This document shows, one piece after another, positions 49,114-59,890 of a stretch of DNA of 64,000 nt (positions are counted from its first letter, which is position 1; each line of letters starts with the position of its first letter). The notes beneath the pieces are model-generated. The model did not search any database. It was not told the DNA's origin and was given only the letters and a program-made list of their open reading frames with translations. Origin of the DNA: Tomocerus qinae (lineage: Eukaryota; Arthropoda; Collembola; Entomobryomorpha; Tomoceridae); contig CM034546.1 in the NCBI GenBank assembly GCA_020055645.1, positions 65,534,001 through 65,598,000 on the forward strand. The letters are read 5' to 3'. Made by a program: the position numbers and the translations under genes.

Positions 49114-50564
49114 TTAAATAATTTTATTACACTTTTTTGGTGCCCTCGTTGTATCAGAAGAATCGCTACCTTCTTCGTGTAAAAGGTAATTATCATACTT
49201 AACATTGATAAAAGAATATTCCCAACAATGAGGTGTATGTCTTTTAGAGCTGTGAACAGCACCTGGATTAATTTCGTATTTGTAAGGTCTTAGGCCCATT
49301 TCTTCTAAAGACTTCATCCATGGCTTTAGTATTTTAGAGTAGAGATTTGGTGTCGGGTCGCTGGGTATATGGATCTCGACAACCAGTTGACCAAACGGGG
49401 GTCCATCTGGAAATTCTACATTAAAACTTGGAAGGATTTCAAACTCTTCTCCTTCTATGTCCATTTTCAAAATATCGATGAAGGTATGTCCGTTCTTCTT
49501 CATTTGTGTTTTGAGAGATCTTGAACTATAGGACACCAGCTTCACTCCACTTGCAACCGAACCATTCGTAACGGTCTTAATAGTTTCATTGTCACTAGTT
49601 CCCAGGCCTATAACTTCTAAGAATGCTCTTTTTGGAAATTGTCTTGGAAGTGGTATGAAATTTGGATTTACAGATGGATCGTACATATAAACCGAGCAGT
49701 TTGAACGTTCTAAAATCTCCCGATCAAAGCTGTATTCGTTATAAACCCCGTAGGAATAAACAATACAAGGATGAGTTCTAGAACGTCTTGCAATGTATGG
49801 AAATCCGCATATCCATTTTCCACCGTCTCCAGACCGTCCGACTCTCTGTGAAGTGTGGGGACAGTCAAAGCTCGGATAGAAAAAATCCCAGAAATTAATT
49901 CCTCCTCTATAACTCCATTGGTCCCTCTCGTCTAATGGATGTTGACGTTCTAAATGTTTTCTGTACTCCAGACTTCTCAACCAATTCTCGTTGGATTCCA
50001 GTAGTCTCTTTTCAACAGAATCCAATTTTGATTCAACGCACTCTAAATATCATTTGAAGAGCAATAAATGTAAAAGAGTAAGACAAGAGAGACAAAAATC
50101 GTAATGTTGCAAACTCGTTTGACCTCTGTGCGGTGAATGAAATACGCGTAGATATTATTGAAAGTCAGATTAAATGTGAAAACAGTCGAATTATTCGTAG
50201 TGACCGTCAGATTTACTTTTCTCTTACAAACCAGAAAATTTGACATGTTAATTTTTATTAATCTAGTGCATAACTATTCTGTAAAAGTCAATCTGTAATT
50301 TAATAAAGATTATAGATCTGACGGCCGACTACTTTTGGTGGTTTGACGATATTTCCTATAGATATCGAAATTTCAGCTTTTCAAAAGAAAATATAGTGGC
50401 CGACAACCCAATTTCATTCTACAGTAGATCGTTTTTATTTTATAGCAGTATTTTTCTTCACCATAAGTTGTGCGTGCTGTGTATTTCCATCTGTAGTAAA
50501 AAATGCCAAAAATTGCGGCAATTAATATTCTTAAAGTTACCAGAGAATTACACAATTTCCTCAT
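49114..50564 (-). CDS. type II membrane methyltransferase, METTL24/FkbM-like (2 exons, 343 aa)
   Basis: Exons (complement) 50462-50564 and 49114-50042, phase 1 GT-AG intron, 1032 nt. Exon 1 gives a short cytosolic N-terminus and a membrane anchor (LVTLRILIAAIFGIFYY); exon 2 gives a luminal or extracellular domain. The domain has the features of the Methyltransf_21/METTL24 family: WDFFYPSFDCPHTSQRVG near residues 85-105, GDGGKWICG, and the FkbM signature ILKMDIEGEEFEIL around 225-238. Likely an S-adenosylmethionine-dependent methyltransferase of unknown substrate in the secretory pathway. Start chosen at the ATG giving MRKLCNSL; an upstream in-frame GTG is ignored. The single-exon reading that would begin with TTG at 50025 lacks an ATG, and the alternative hydrophobic ORF 50043-50246 lies inside the intron. 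Confidence 0.88.
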
Positions 50565-52959
50565 GACTATTAATGCACTAATCACATATAATTAATACTT
50601 GATAAATATTAAATGGATGCTTTGAACCAAAGTTATTAATCTGAGGGGATAATAGAAATGAAAAATACTTACTAATATTATGTATGTGTACCAATTAGAT
50701 CAAATTATCCTTGGGGTCACAACCTTTAACAATTGAATATGCACACGTCGTATGAACTAATACATGTAGTGCATTGACTCATTTGACTTTTATACAACAG
50801 TACAATATCAAATATACTTCCTGGTTCAGGCACGTATGCAGGACTGAGTTTCGGAGGGGGCTAGATTTCCAATAGATATTTTAATTTTTGACATTTTTTG
50901 AAGGAAATGAGTAAAAAACGCGAATTTTTTTGCTATTTTGAGAAAAAAATCCCTTTTCTTGGATTTCGGGGGGGAGGGGGCTTCAGCCCGTAAAAGCCCA
51001 TCCCTAAATACGTCCTTGTCCTGGTTCAATATTAATAAAATTTACATCGCCTTTATCCGACAGCAATTACTTCTCTACTTCATAAGGCACTATAATAGGC
51101 ACAACGAACTAGGAATAATACAATCCAGGATATCTAGTGTATTCAGGATATTTGTTTCAGAATTTTTCTTTACAATAAAGAGCGGTAGTCAGTATTTTCC
51201 GTCGGAACATAATTTATCCAGGGGGGACAAAATGGTTTCTTCAGAAAGGGAGGCACCAAAATAATAAAATATTGTTAAAATGAAGAGATATTCGCGCGGA
51301 GCTCGAAAATTTTTTGGATTTTTAACCTTTTTGACAACAAAAATCGCCTATTCTGGGGCTTATGTAATTTTAGTTTGGTTTTTGGAACATTTTTAGGGGG
51401 ACATGTCCCTCCTGGCCTTATTCTAGGGGGGACATAGTCCCCCGGTTCCGACGCTTACATGTAAATCCACTTAAATCCAATATAATCCAATATGCCTTGA
51501 TGACAATGTAGTTGTGCCACTGCACAATTGCAGAAATTGAGAGTAAGGCTTTTAAAATTTGTGGTAGGTAATTTACACTCATATTAAACCCCTGTCATAA
51601 GTGTAATCTCTATTATAATCTGTAATATAATCGTAGGCTTGCAAATATCCACCAATCCTATATACAAAAGGCAAAACACAATTCCGTTTGTATGTTTGTA
51701 CTTCTGTGTTGATTTGCCGCAATACTAAAACGCTGCTGAGCACACAAAAACGCGCATAATGAAGCAAATCCCAAAACGTCCGAACCTGAAGAATCTATCT
51801 ATATTTGTCTAGTAACGCAAATGTTGTGCTGACTGCAACACTTTTGTGTACCTCATCCTCCTCCCATCAACTGCACACATAATATATACACGTAATTTTT
51901 TGTAAAATAATTAATATAATTAAAATAATAACTACAATTAAATGTAAAACTTAAAATGCGAAAAATCTGTTATTTATTTATTTTCACTCACAATTGACCC
52001 GAAATTCACAAACAACATCTTCACGCGAAGCGCAAAATAATTTTTTTGATTTTTACCAACAAAAAATACTCTTCGTCTTGGGTGTTGGAAGGGGGGCGCT
52101 AGCCTTGGTGTTGAAAGGCGTAATATGAAAAATGTCTAGAAGTTGTCCAAGGGTAAGGATCAACCAGGAGAAGTCTGTATTCGGTATGATTTTGATATTA
52201 CAATGATATAATGAAGATATATTTGGGTATTAAGGCTCGCGTAATATTATTGTCTTTCTTGGAATATCACGTAGATGCTTACATAAATATTAGATGATCG
52301 AATCGAATAAGTAGGTTGAGTGTATGGTTCCTGCCATACTTCCTGTATATTCATTCCTAATCCCTACCACTTCAAGCTAGGTTCAAGCCATAGAATACCG
52401 ATAGGTCCTTGGTTCAAGCCATATCTTGCCCATCCCATGGGTCATATTTGGATGACTAAAGGCTATAGTAGAGAAGACGCCCACCTATGCTTCTAATTGC
52501 CTGCTATCCAAGTCTAAAGACCCGATAAAAAAGTAAAAGAACATTTTTTTAACCGGTGGAGTGACTTTTATGGGTCATAATTATAAAATATAGCGTGACA
52601 TATCCTAGCTGGTTAACATATCTTCATCATAAGGTCCCAAATGTCCAAATTGACCCCAAAATGGAGGAGTTATTTACGAAACAATGGTTTGGGAAAAAAC
52701 ATGTAAAAGGGACCCCTAACGACGCGACGCACACGTTGAAAGTCCAGCTTGAGGTTCAAGCACACAATAACTATATGCTGTGAGTCGTGCTTATTTCTTT
52801 GATTCATGCGGTTGAAGCCGGCATGTTTAATTATCCTTTCTGTGTGTCAGCTATTGCCTTTGGAAGAGAGAGTCGACCGACTCGAGGCATTAAAAGTAAA
52901 AGTGAGTTTTTGATTCGTGGACCTTATCATAAAGTTTGTTGATTACCGATAATAATATT
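50565..52959. other. intergenic with dispersed repeats
   Basis: No gene recognised. At 50827-51017 lies a repeat with ends CAGGCACGTATGCAG and (inverted) TACGTCCTTGTCCTG and an inner G run. At about 51216-51460 is another copy with CCAGGGGGGACA and GGGGGGACATAGTCCCCC. A short ORF at 52595-52783 has no recognisable similarity. Confidence 0.45.
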
Positions 52960-53835
52960 TTTAAGTTTTTAGTGGAGTTTAGGAAGTAAATTTTGACTTA
53001 TTTTACCCACCACCCATTCACTAGTTAGGAGACAGACCTAGCGATATTTAAAATCCCGCTAAACAAGGTGACTTTGTTTTCGAAAATAAACGCTAGACCT
53101 AGTTAGTGATAAGGGGGTTCCCTTTACTATTTTCGTCTCAGCGCCACTATAACAGGAAAGTCGAGAACAAGTTGGAGGCAGATTTTGTCTCCCGGAGCCA
53201 AAAATTTGGGTCACAGTCCTTTAACTCTTATCAACAGCTCACCCCGTGAAGCGAAAAGTTGGTAAGAGTATAAAAACTTTAACTACCCATTCACCATTTG
53301 AAACAACTGTGTATTGTGTGTATTTTCAATTTTTACATTTGAATTAATGTTTTCGATAATGTACCCCAAAGCAGTTTACCCGAAATCCAACACAAGTAAT
53401 GTGCCTATGTCGGGTGGCTTCCAAAGTTACCCGACACAGGCACATTACGTGTGTTGGACTTCGGGTGAACGTAGTTAAGATATTTATACTCATTCGACTT
53501 TGCGTTTCACGATGTGAAACAGTGAATGAGTTAGAGTCTCAGGTCCAAAAACTGTCTCCGGAGGAGCAAATTCTGTCTCCACCAGGCTTATATATTTTCA
53601 CACTTCATCAGCAGCGCCACAGCATAGAGTTACAAACCGACAAGGGAAACCGCTTCGTCAAAGAGACGGATAGTTAGACACTGAGGCGGGGAAGCCTACA
53701 AACATTCGGCTAAGTGTTTAATTGTTTTTCCCAAAAATAAGGTATACCTTGCTTTGCGGTTAGTTTTAAATATCAGTCAGTGAACCCCTAGACTAGGGTG
53801 AACGGGGTACATTATCGAAAACATTAATTGCTTCA
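52960..53835. repeat. large foldback structure centred on a perfect-looking palindrome
   Basis: The centre is a hairpin at 53378-53466: arms ACCCGAAATCCAACACAAGT / complement with a short loop near 53416-53428, sharing ATGTGCCTATGTCGGGT. Flanking blocks also match in inverted orientation at lower identity, for example 53233-53281 (GTGAAGCGAAAAGTTGG) with 53473-53520, and 53175-53230 with 53535-53590 (TGTCTCCCGGAG type). Additionally ATTAATGTTTTCGATAATGT at 53345 is inverted at 53806-53830. It is probably a nested foldback element or the relic of another hairpin-ended element, immediately left of the concatemer. Confidence 0.65.
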
Positions 53836-53888
53836 TTGCTTCCATCATTAGACATTTTGTATTATACTTGACGATTCTTATTTTACAG

Positions 53889-54075
53889 TTGGAGATCATG
53901 TCAAAATCCAGTGTTTTGGACGATATGTTAAATAAATTGTGTCCCGCTACTAGAATAAATGAAAAGAGCAAGTGCACTTCACCATTAACTCCTTTTTATG
54001 AGCGCCAGCGGAGTTATCTTGCATCCATTTTGAAGGATGTCGTAATTGGAAACAAAAATGGATTACAAGACTCTA
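53889..54075 (+). CDS. truncated exon cut off at the concatemer junction
   Basis: An acceptor-like TATTTTACAG at 53879-53888 opens a frame beginning LEIMSKSSVLDDMLNKLC and running about 62 codons with protein-like composition (PFYERQRSYLASILKDVVIG) to the exact start of the terminal palindrome at 54075. Beyond that the frame only continues into the palindrome sequence. I read it as the remnant of a host (or older element) gene disrupted by the insertion or joined to it by rearrangement. No family recognised. Confidence 0.4.
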
Positions 54076-54187
54076 CCTTCAACCAGAGCGTCGTCAGCAG
54101 CTGTTGGGGGTCGCTGGGGGGCCGCGTGGCCCCCCAGCACGTGAACAACGACCCCCAACAGCTGCTGACGACGCTCTGGTTGAAGGT
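54075..54187. repeat. 113-bp terminal palindrome 1 (flip form), left end of concatemer
   Basis: Outer stem ACCTTCAACCAGAGCGTCGT to its complement at 54168-54187. The inner part holds a second palindrome (CTGGGGGGCC GCGT GGCCCCCCAG) followed by CACGTGAACAA. This order defines the flip form. To the left the match to other copies stops at the palindrome edge, as expected for a true hairpin terminus. Confidence 0.9.
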
Positions 54188-54474
54188 TTGGGTTCTTTTG
54201 AGGCTTTTAGGCCCAGGGAAATGTGGAAAAAGGAAGAAAAAGGCAACAGTGTTGAGCTGTTTTGTCCCGAGGCCTATAAAAGCTGGTTGGGGGGCTGCCC
54301 CCCCTCCCACAAAGATCATTGACCTTGTTCAAGGAGCCTCAGAACGTCGGAGAATCGTTGGGGTGTATCAATGACCTCTATCAAGGACGGACGCTGCTGA
54401 CGGAAAATCCCGAGGGTTTCTCCTGCGGCGGTACAAACAGGTTCTCAGGACGTCCGAGAAACGTTGGGAGGAGG

Positions 54475-54484
54475 TTATAAAAGG
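54475..54484 (+). promoter_or_regulatory. inward TATA box near the alpha end of unit 1
   Basis: TTATAAAAGG, preceded at 54275 by another TATAAAAG. Both face into the unit, toward the 3' end of the minus-strand ORFs. The 54318-54470 interval holds two degenerate direct repeats (CTCAGAACGTCGGAGAATCG and TCTCAGGACGTCCGAGAAAC; also CATTGACC...TCAAGGA twice), possible regulator or replication-protein sites. In unit 1 no ORF follows on this strand; in unit 4 the same promoter faces ORF Z. Confidence 0.5.
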
Positions 54485-54783
54485 AGGTTGTTGGGGTTTG
54501 GAGGCTCATTTGCTGTCAGCCTTTCAAAGTGTCAATAGCTCCTAAAGTTTCCCAGAGATTATATTAATTTAAGAAGTGATAATATTAAGAAGTGCTCCGA
54601 TAATTATATTAGTTCAGAATTTCTAATGCAGTAATTTTATTAATTATTGCTAGCGGTTTCTATCAAAATTATTTTAATATAATTTTATGAAATTATGCAG
54701 TTTTCTTATAGTCTTGATATTTCCTAACAATGGGAAATAATTAGAATTTTGTTAGATTTCAAACATTTTATTATTACACATTT

Positions 54784-55278
54784 TTAAGGAATATATTCAA
54801 TTTTATATGCAGATTGCATACACGTTTCCAATGCCATGCGTGTGGCGTCTTCGGAGGTAGGGTAGAAAAATTGGGAAGAATACTTTATCCCATGTCCATA
54901 GGATATGAAATCATATCCAGATGAATAACGATCTTTCATATGCCAAAATCGTGGATATTCCCAGGGGTCATTTCCTACTTGAATGGCAGGAAAATATTGG
55001 GTATCGCAGCAAAATATAAAATTCTCGCTATCCAAATTGCAGTTTGGGTGCGTAGCAGGATAGTAATATTGTTTAGTGGGTGAATCCCAGAACGGAAGCT
55101 CCCTGATAGTATTTAAAGGGTTGGAACTATACCGTGAGCAAGTTCCATCGCACAAATGTTGTGGATTGCTCATACATGGAGCAAAGTACCACCTGTCGAC
55201 TTTTCGGTCGCATTCAGAATTCCAGATCCTTTGACGAGCAAAGCAGCGGCTTTCTGTCCACACTCGACCGGCGACCAT
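54784..55278 (-). CDS. ORF X of unit 1, Cys/aromatic-rich protein of unknown function (164 aa)
   Basis: ATG at 55276-55278 gives MVAGRVWTESRCFARQRIW. An acceptor-like AATCCAG lies just upstream, so translation could also begin in a spliced message. The protein is rich in Cys, Trp and Tyr (CMSNPQHLCDGTC around residues 35-48, IFCCDTQYFPAIQVG, DPWEYPRFWHMKDRY) and has no hydrophobic helix, signal peptide or motif I recognise. AATAAA follows the stop codon. It is identical at protein level to the copy in unit 3. It is the second ORF after Y, under the beta-end promoter. Possibly a structural or secreted protein, but that is speculation. Confidence 0.65.
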   Translation of the reverse strand: MVAGRVWTESRCFARQRIWNSECDRKVDRWYFAPCMSNPQHLCDGTCSRYSSNPLNTIRELPFWDSPTKQYYYPATHPNCNLDSENFIFCCDTQYFPAIQVGNDPWEYPRFWHMKDRYSSGYDFISYGHGIKYSSQFFYPTSEDATRMALETCMQSAYKIEYIP

Positions 55279-55488
55279 ACTGTGAGACTGGATTAACAAG
55301 GTAATGTGAATATTTTATTTGTTTATTTAAACTTATTAATTAAATAATTATAAAGGGCATTTTGGATATAATCAATGAAATTATTTCCAAAGCTGTGAGA
55401 CTGGAGTGCCAAGGTAAATTCTTATTTGTTTCTCATAATAATTATTTGGAATTATAACAATTTATTTTGTGAATATTCAATGAAATAA

Positions 55489-55683
55489 TTACCAAATGAG
55501 ATAATAAATACCAATCTTACCATATTGAAATAGAGGGAAAAGTTGTTGGAGATTTATTTTGCAATTGTTAGCTAATATAAGCATCGCATTGTATTTATAC
55601 ATTGCAAATAACAATGTATCAACATATTCCCGCTCCATTTTCACCTTAGAATACCGTCCAGTGCATTCTCCGTTAAAATGCAT
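55489..55683 (-). CDS. ORF Y of unit 1 (64 aa)
   Basis: First ORF downstream of the beta-end promoter. Begins MHFNGECTGRYSKVKMEREY and has a helical middle (YVDTLLFAMYKYNAMLIL). A strong donor (CAATATG|GTAAGA) sits just before its 3' end, so it may be spliced toward X. From that donor none of the acceptors I tried before X gives the X frame, so the splicing is unresolved. No family recognised. Conserved in units 1, 2, 3 and 5. Confidence 0.5.
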   Translation of the reverse strand: MHFNGECTGRYSKVKMEREYVDTLLFAMYKYNAMLILANNCKINLQQLFPLFQYGKIGIYYLIW

Positions 55684-56286
55684 GGCAATACACTGACATA
55701 GTAAAACGAGAAAGCATTCTGTTTATTTACATTTTTAAAGTCCAGCAATAGATCTCTAGCTATTAGTCAACAGGTACACACAGAGCATTGCACGACTAGA
55801 GAATGATTACACAATAGCTACTGATCTTCTTATACTACACACTCCGCTCTGTTACACTCCGCTCTGCAAAAAACTCTTGTATATAGTGGCAGCAGCGGCA
55901 GTCCAAACCGGTTCTCAGGCAGAAAATAAATAATATTCTCTTCACAATTCTCTTTGCAAATAAAGACTAATGTCTCCCATTCGACACAAACGATTTCAAA
56001 ACGTCATATTTTCTTAACGGACAAACATTCCTCATTTTTGACACCGGATTCAAAATGGCCGCCTCAGAACCATTCTGACGTCACCAAACAACAAGACACT
56101 GCTGTTTTTTGAAAAACTAGCCAAAATTAGCCTCATTTTCATAAAAACACATATCATTTCTTTTCGTAAGGGGGAGTGGCCACACCACCCCCCTTATTAG
56201 GCCTCGGGACAAAACTGCTCAACACTGTTGCCTTTTTCTTCCTTTTTCCACATTTCCCTGGGCCTAAAACCCTCAAAAGAACCCAA

Positions 56287-56399
56287 ACCTTCAACCAGAG
56301 CGTCGTCAGCAGCTGTTGGGGGTCGTTGTTCACGTGCTGGGGGGCCACGCGGCCCCCCAGCGACCCCCAACAGCTGCTGACGACGCTCTGGTTGAAGGT
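56287..56399. repeat. terminal palindrome 2 (flop form), beta/beta junction
   Basis: Same outer stem as palindrome 1, but the inner part is reversed (TTGTTCACGTGCTGGGGGGC then CACGCGGCCCCCCAGC). The inverted symmetry continues outward on both sides through both units 1 and 2. Confidence 0.9.
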
Positions 56400-56592
56400 T
56401 TGGGTTCTTTTGAGGGTTTTAGGCCCAGGGAAATGTGGAAAAAGGAAGAAAAAGGCAACAGTGTTGAGCTGTTTTGTCCCGAGGCCTAATAAGGGGGGTG
56501 GTGTGGCCACTCCCCCTTACGAAAAGAAATGATATGTGTTTTTATGAAAATGAGGCTAATTTTTCAAAAAACAGCAGTGTCGTATTGTTTGG

Positions 56593-56842
56593 TGACGTCA
56601 GAATGGTTCTGAGGCGGCCATTTTGAATCCGGTGTCAAAAATGAGGAATGTTTGTCCGTTAAGAAAATATGACGTTTTGAAATCGTTTGTGTCGAATGGG
56701 AGATATTAGTCTTTATTTGCAAAGAGAATTGTGAAGAGAATCTTATTTATTTTCTGCCTGAGAACCGGTTTGGACTGCCGCTGCTGCCACTATATACAAG
56801 AGTTTTTTGCAGAGCGGAGTGTAACAGAGCGGAGTGTGTAGT
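56593..56842 (+). promoter_or_regulatory. beta-end promoter of unit 2
   Basis: Contains a CRE-like TGACGTCA at 56593-56600, a TATATACA box at 56791-56798, and two copies of CAGAGCGGAGTGT just downstream. ORF Y starts about 200 bp from the TATA box. The same arrangement is found, inverted or direct, in units 1, 3, 4 and 5. Confidence 0.65.
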
Positions 56843-56992
56843 ATAAGAAGATCAGTAGCTATTGTGTAATCATTCTCTAGTCGTGCAATGCTCTGTGTGT
56901 ACCTGTTGACTAATAGCTAGAGATCTATTGCTGGACTTTAAAAATGTAAATAAACAGAATGCTTTCTCGTTTTACTATGTCAGTGTATTGCC

Positions 56993-57223
56993 ATGCATTT
57001 TAACGGAGAATGCACTGGACGGTATTCTAAGGTGAAAATGGAGCGGGAATATGTTGATACATTGTTATTTGCAATGTATAAATACAATGCGATGCTTCTA
57101 TTAGCTAACAATTGCCAAATAAATCTCCAACAACTTTTCCTCTATTTCAATATGGTAAGATTGGTATTTATTATCTCATTTGGTAATTATTTCATTGAAT
57201 ATTCACAAAATAAATTGTTATAA
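56993..57223 (+). CDS. ORF Y of unit 2, 3' end altered by a 1-nt deletion
   Basis: Same start as the other Y copies. One C is missing in the CCCTC run near 57139 (units 1, 3 and 5 read TTTTCCCTC, this copy TTTTCCTC), so the last codons differ and the frame runs on to 57223. The upstream part is unchanged. Confidence 0.45.
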   Translation: MHFNGECTGRYSKVKMEREYVDTLLFAMYKYNAMLLLANNCQINLQQLFLYFNMVRLVFIISFGNYFIEYSQNKLL

Positions 57224-57396
57224 TTCCAAATAATTATTATGAGAAACAAATAAGAATTTACCTTGGCACTCCAGTCTCACAGCTTTGGAAATAATTTCAT
57301 TGATTATATCCAAAATGCCCTTTATAATTATTTAATTAATAAGTTTAAATAAACAAATAAAATATTCACATTACCTTGTTAATCCAGTCTCACAGT

Positions 57397-57900
57397 ATGG
57401 TCGCCGGTCGAGTGTGGACAGAAAGCCGCTGCTTTGCTCGTCAAAGGATCTGGAATTCTGAATGCGACCGAAAAGTCGACAGGTGGTACTTTGCTCCATG
57501 TATGAGCAATCCACAACATTTGTGCGATGGAACTTGCTCACGGTATAGTTCCAACCCTTTAAATACTATCAGGGAGCTTCCGTTCTGGGATTCACCCACT
57601 AAACAATATTACTATCCTGCTACGCACCCAAACTGCAATTTGGATAGCGAGAATTTTATATTTTGCTGCGATACCCAATATTTTCCTGCCATTCAAGTAG
57701 GAAATGACCCCTGGGAATATCCACGATTTTGGCATATGAAAGATCGTTATTCATCTGGATATGATTTCATATCCTATGGACATGGGATAAAGTATTCTTC
57801 CCAATTTTCTACCCTACCTCCGAAGACGCCACACGCATGGCATTGGAAACGTGTATGCAATCTGCATATAAAATTGAATATATTCCTTAAAAATGTGTAA
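57397..57900 (+). CDS. ORF X of unit 2, C-terminus frameshifted
   Basis: Identical to X of units 1 and 3 up to KYSSQF. A missing T in the TTTTT run near 57805-57810 then changes the last ~30 residues, and the frame ends at 57900. AATAAA follows at 57902. It lies between its Y partner and the alpha/alpha junction at 58533. Confidence 0.55.
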   Translation: MVAGRVWTESRCFARQRIWNSECDRKVDRWYFAPCMSNPQHLCDGTCSRYSSNPLNTIRELPFWDSPTKQYYYPATHPNCNLDSENFIFCCDTQYFPAIQVGNDPWEYPRFWHMKDRYSSGYDFISYGHGIKYSSQFSTLPPKTPHAWHWKRVCNLHIKLNIFLKNV

Positions 57901-58476
57901 TAATAAAATGTTTGAAATCTAACAAAATTCTAATTATTTCCCATTGTTAGGAAATATCAAGACTATAAGAAAACTGCATAATTTCATAAAATTATATTAA
58001 AATAATTTTGATAGAAACCGCTAGCAATAATTAATAAAATTACTGCATTAGAAATTCTGAACTAATATAATTATCGGAGCACTTCTTAATATTATCACTT
58101 CTTAAATTAATATAATCTCTGGGAAACTTTAGAGCTATTGACACTTTGAAAGGCTGAGGGCAAATGAGCCTCCAAACCCCAACAACCTCCTTTATAACCT
58201 CCTCCCAACGTTTCTCGGACGTCCTGAGAACCTGTTTGTACCGCCGCTGGAGAAACCCTCGGGATTTTCCGTCAGCAGCGTCCGTCCTTGATAGAGGTCA
58301 TTGATACACCCCAACGATTCTCCGACGTTCTGAGGCTCCTTGAACAAGGTCAATGATCTTTGTGGGAGGGCAGCCCCCAACCAGCTTTATAGGCCTCGGG
58401 ACAAAACAGCTCAACACTGTTGCCTTTTTCTTCCTTTTTCCACATTTCTGGGCCTAAAAGCCTCAAAAGAACCCAA

Positions 58477-58589
58477 ACCTTCAACCAGAGCGTCGTCAGC
58501 AGCTGTTGGGGGTCGTTGTTCACGTGCTGGGGGGCCACGCGGCCCCCCAGCGACCCCCAACAGCTGCTGACGACGCTCTGGTTGAAGGT
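58477..58589. repeat. terminal palindrome 3 (flop form), alpha/alpha junction
   Basis: Flop orientation of the inner part. Both flanks continue as the alpha end (GGCCTATAAAAGC on the right). The left flank lacks a few bases (CATTTCTGGG instead of CATTTCCCTGGG). Confidence 0.9.
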
Positions 58590-59185
58590 TTGGGTTCTTT
58601 TGAGGCTTTTAGGCCCAGGGAAATGTGGAAAAAGGAAGAAAAAGGCAACAGTGTTGAGCTGTTTTGTCCCGAGGCCTATAAAAGCTGGTTGGGGGGCTGC
58701 CCCCCCTCCCACAAAGATCATTGACCTTGTTCAAGGAGCCTCAGAACGTCGGAGAATCGTTGGGGTGTATCAATGACCTCTATCAAGGACGGACGCTGCT
58801 GACGGAAAATCCCGAGGGTTTCTCCAGCGGCGGTACAAACAGGTTCTCAGGACGTCCGAGAAACGTTGGGAGGAGGTTATAAAAGGAGGTTGTTGGGGTT
58901 TGGAGGCTCATTTGCCCTCAGCCTTTCAAAGTGTCAATAGCTCCTAAAGTTTCCCAGAGATTATATTAATTTAAGAAGTGATAATATTAAGAAGTGCTCC
59001 GATAATTATATTAGTTCAGAATTTCTAATGCAGTAATTTTATTAATTATTGCTAGCGGTTTCTATCAAAATTATTTTAATATAATTTTATGAAATTATGC
59101 AGTTTTCTTATAGTCTTGATATTTCCTAACAATGGGAAATAATTAGAATTTTGTTAGATTTCAAACATTTTATTATTACACATTT

Positions 59186-59680
59186 TTAAGGAATATATTC
59201 AATTTTATATGCAGATTGCATACACGTTTCCAATGCCATGCGTGTGGCGTCTTCGGAGGTAGGGTAGAAAAATTGGGAAGAATACTTTATCCCATGTCCA
59301 TAGGATATGAAATCATATCCAGATGAATAACGATCTTTCATATGCCAAAATCGTGGATATTCCCAGGGGTCATTTCCTACTTGAATGGCAGGAAAATATT
59401 GGGTATCGCAGCAAAATATAAAATTCTCGCTATCCAAATTGCAGTTTGGGTGCGTAGCAGGATAGTAATATTGTTTAGTGGGTGAATCCCAGAACGGAAG
59501 CTCCCTGATAGTATTTAAAGGGTTGGAACTATACCGTGAGCAAGTTCCATCGCACAAATGTTGTGGATTGCTCATACATGGAGCAAAGTACCACCTGTCG
59601 ACTTTTCGGTCGCATTCAGAATTCCAGATCCTTTGACGAGCAAAGCAGCGGCTTTCTGTCCACACTCGACCGGCGACCAT
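59186..59680 (-). CDS. ORF X of unit 3 (164 aa)
   Basis: Same protein as unit 1 with no amino-acid change. Start ATG at 59678-59680, stop then AATAAA. Its flanking sequence differs from unit 1 by a handful of bases, so the copies are separate but recent. Confidence 0.65.
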   Translation of the reverse strand: MVAGRVWTESRCFARQRIWNSECDRKVDRWYFAPCMSNPQHLCDGTCSRYSSNPLNTIRELPFWDSPTKQYYYPATHPNCNLDSENFIFCCDTQYFPAIQVGNDPWEYPRFWHMKDRYSSGYDFISYGHGIKYSSQFFYPTSEDATRMALETCMQSAYKIEYIP

Positions 59681-59890
59681 ACTGTGAGACTGGATTAACA
59701 AGGTAATGTGAATATTTTATTTGTTTATTTAAACTTATTAATTAAATAATTATAAAGGGCATTTTGGATATAATCAATGAAATTATTTCCAAAGCTGTGA
59801 GACTGGAGTGCCAAGGTAAATTCTTATTTGTTTCTCATAATAATTATTTGGAATTATAACAATTTATTTTGTGAATATTCAATGAAATAA

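Noticed and set aside
50043..50246. Hydrophobic ORF upstream of the methyltransferase
   Set aside because: It lies inside the intron; joining 50462-50564 to 49114-50042 with GT-AG in phase gives a proper membrane anchor and the full domain.
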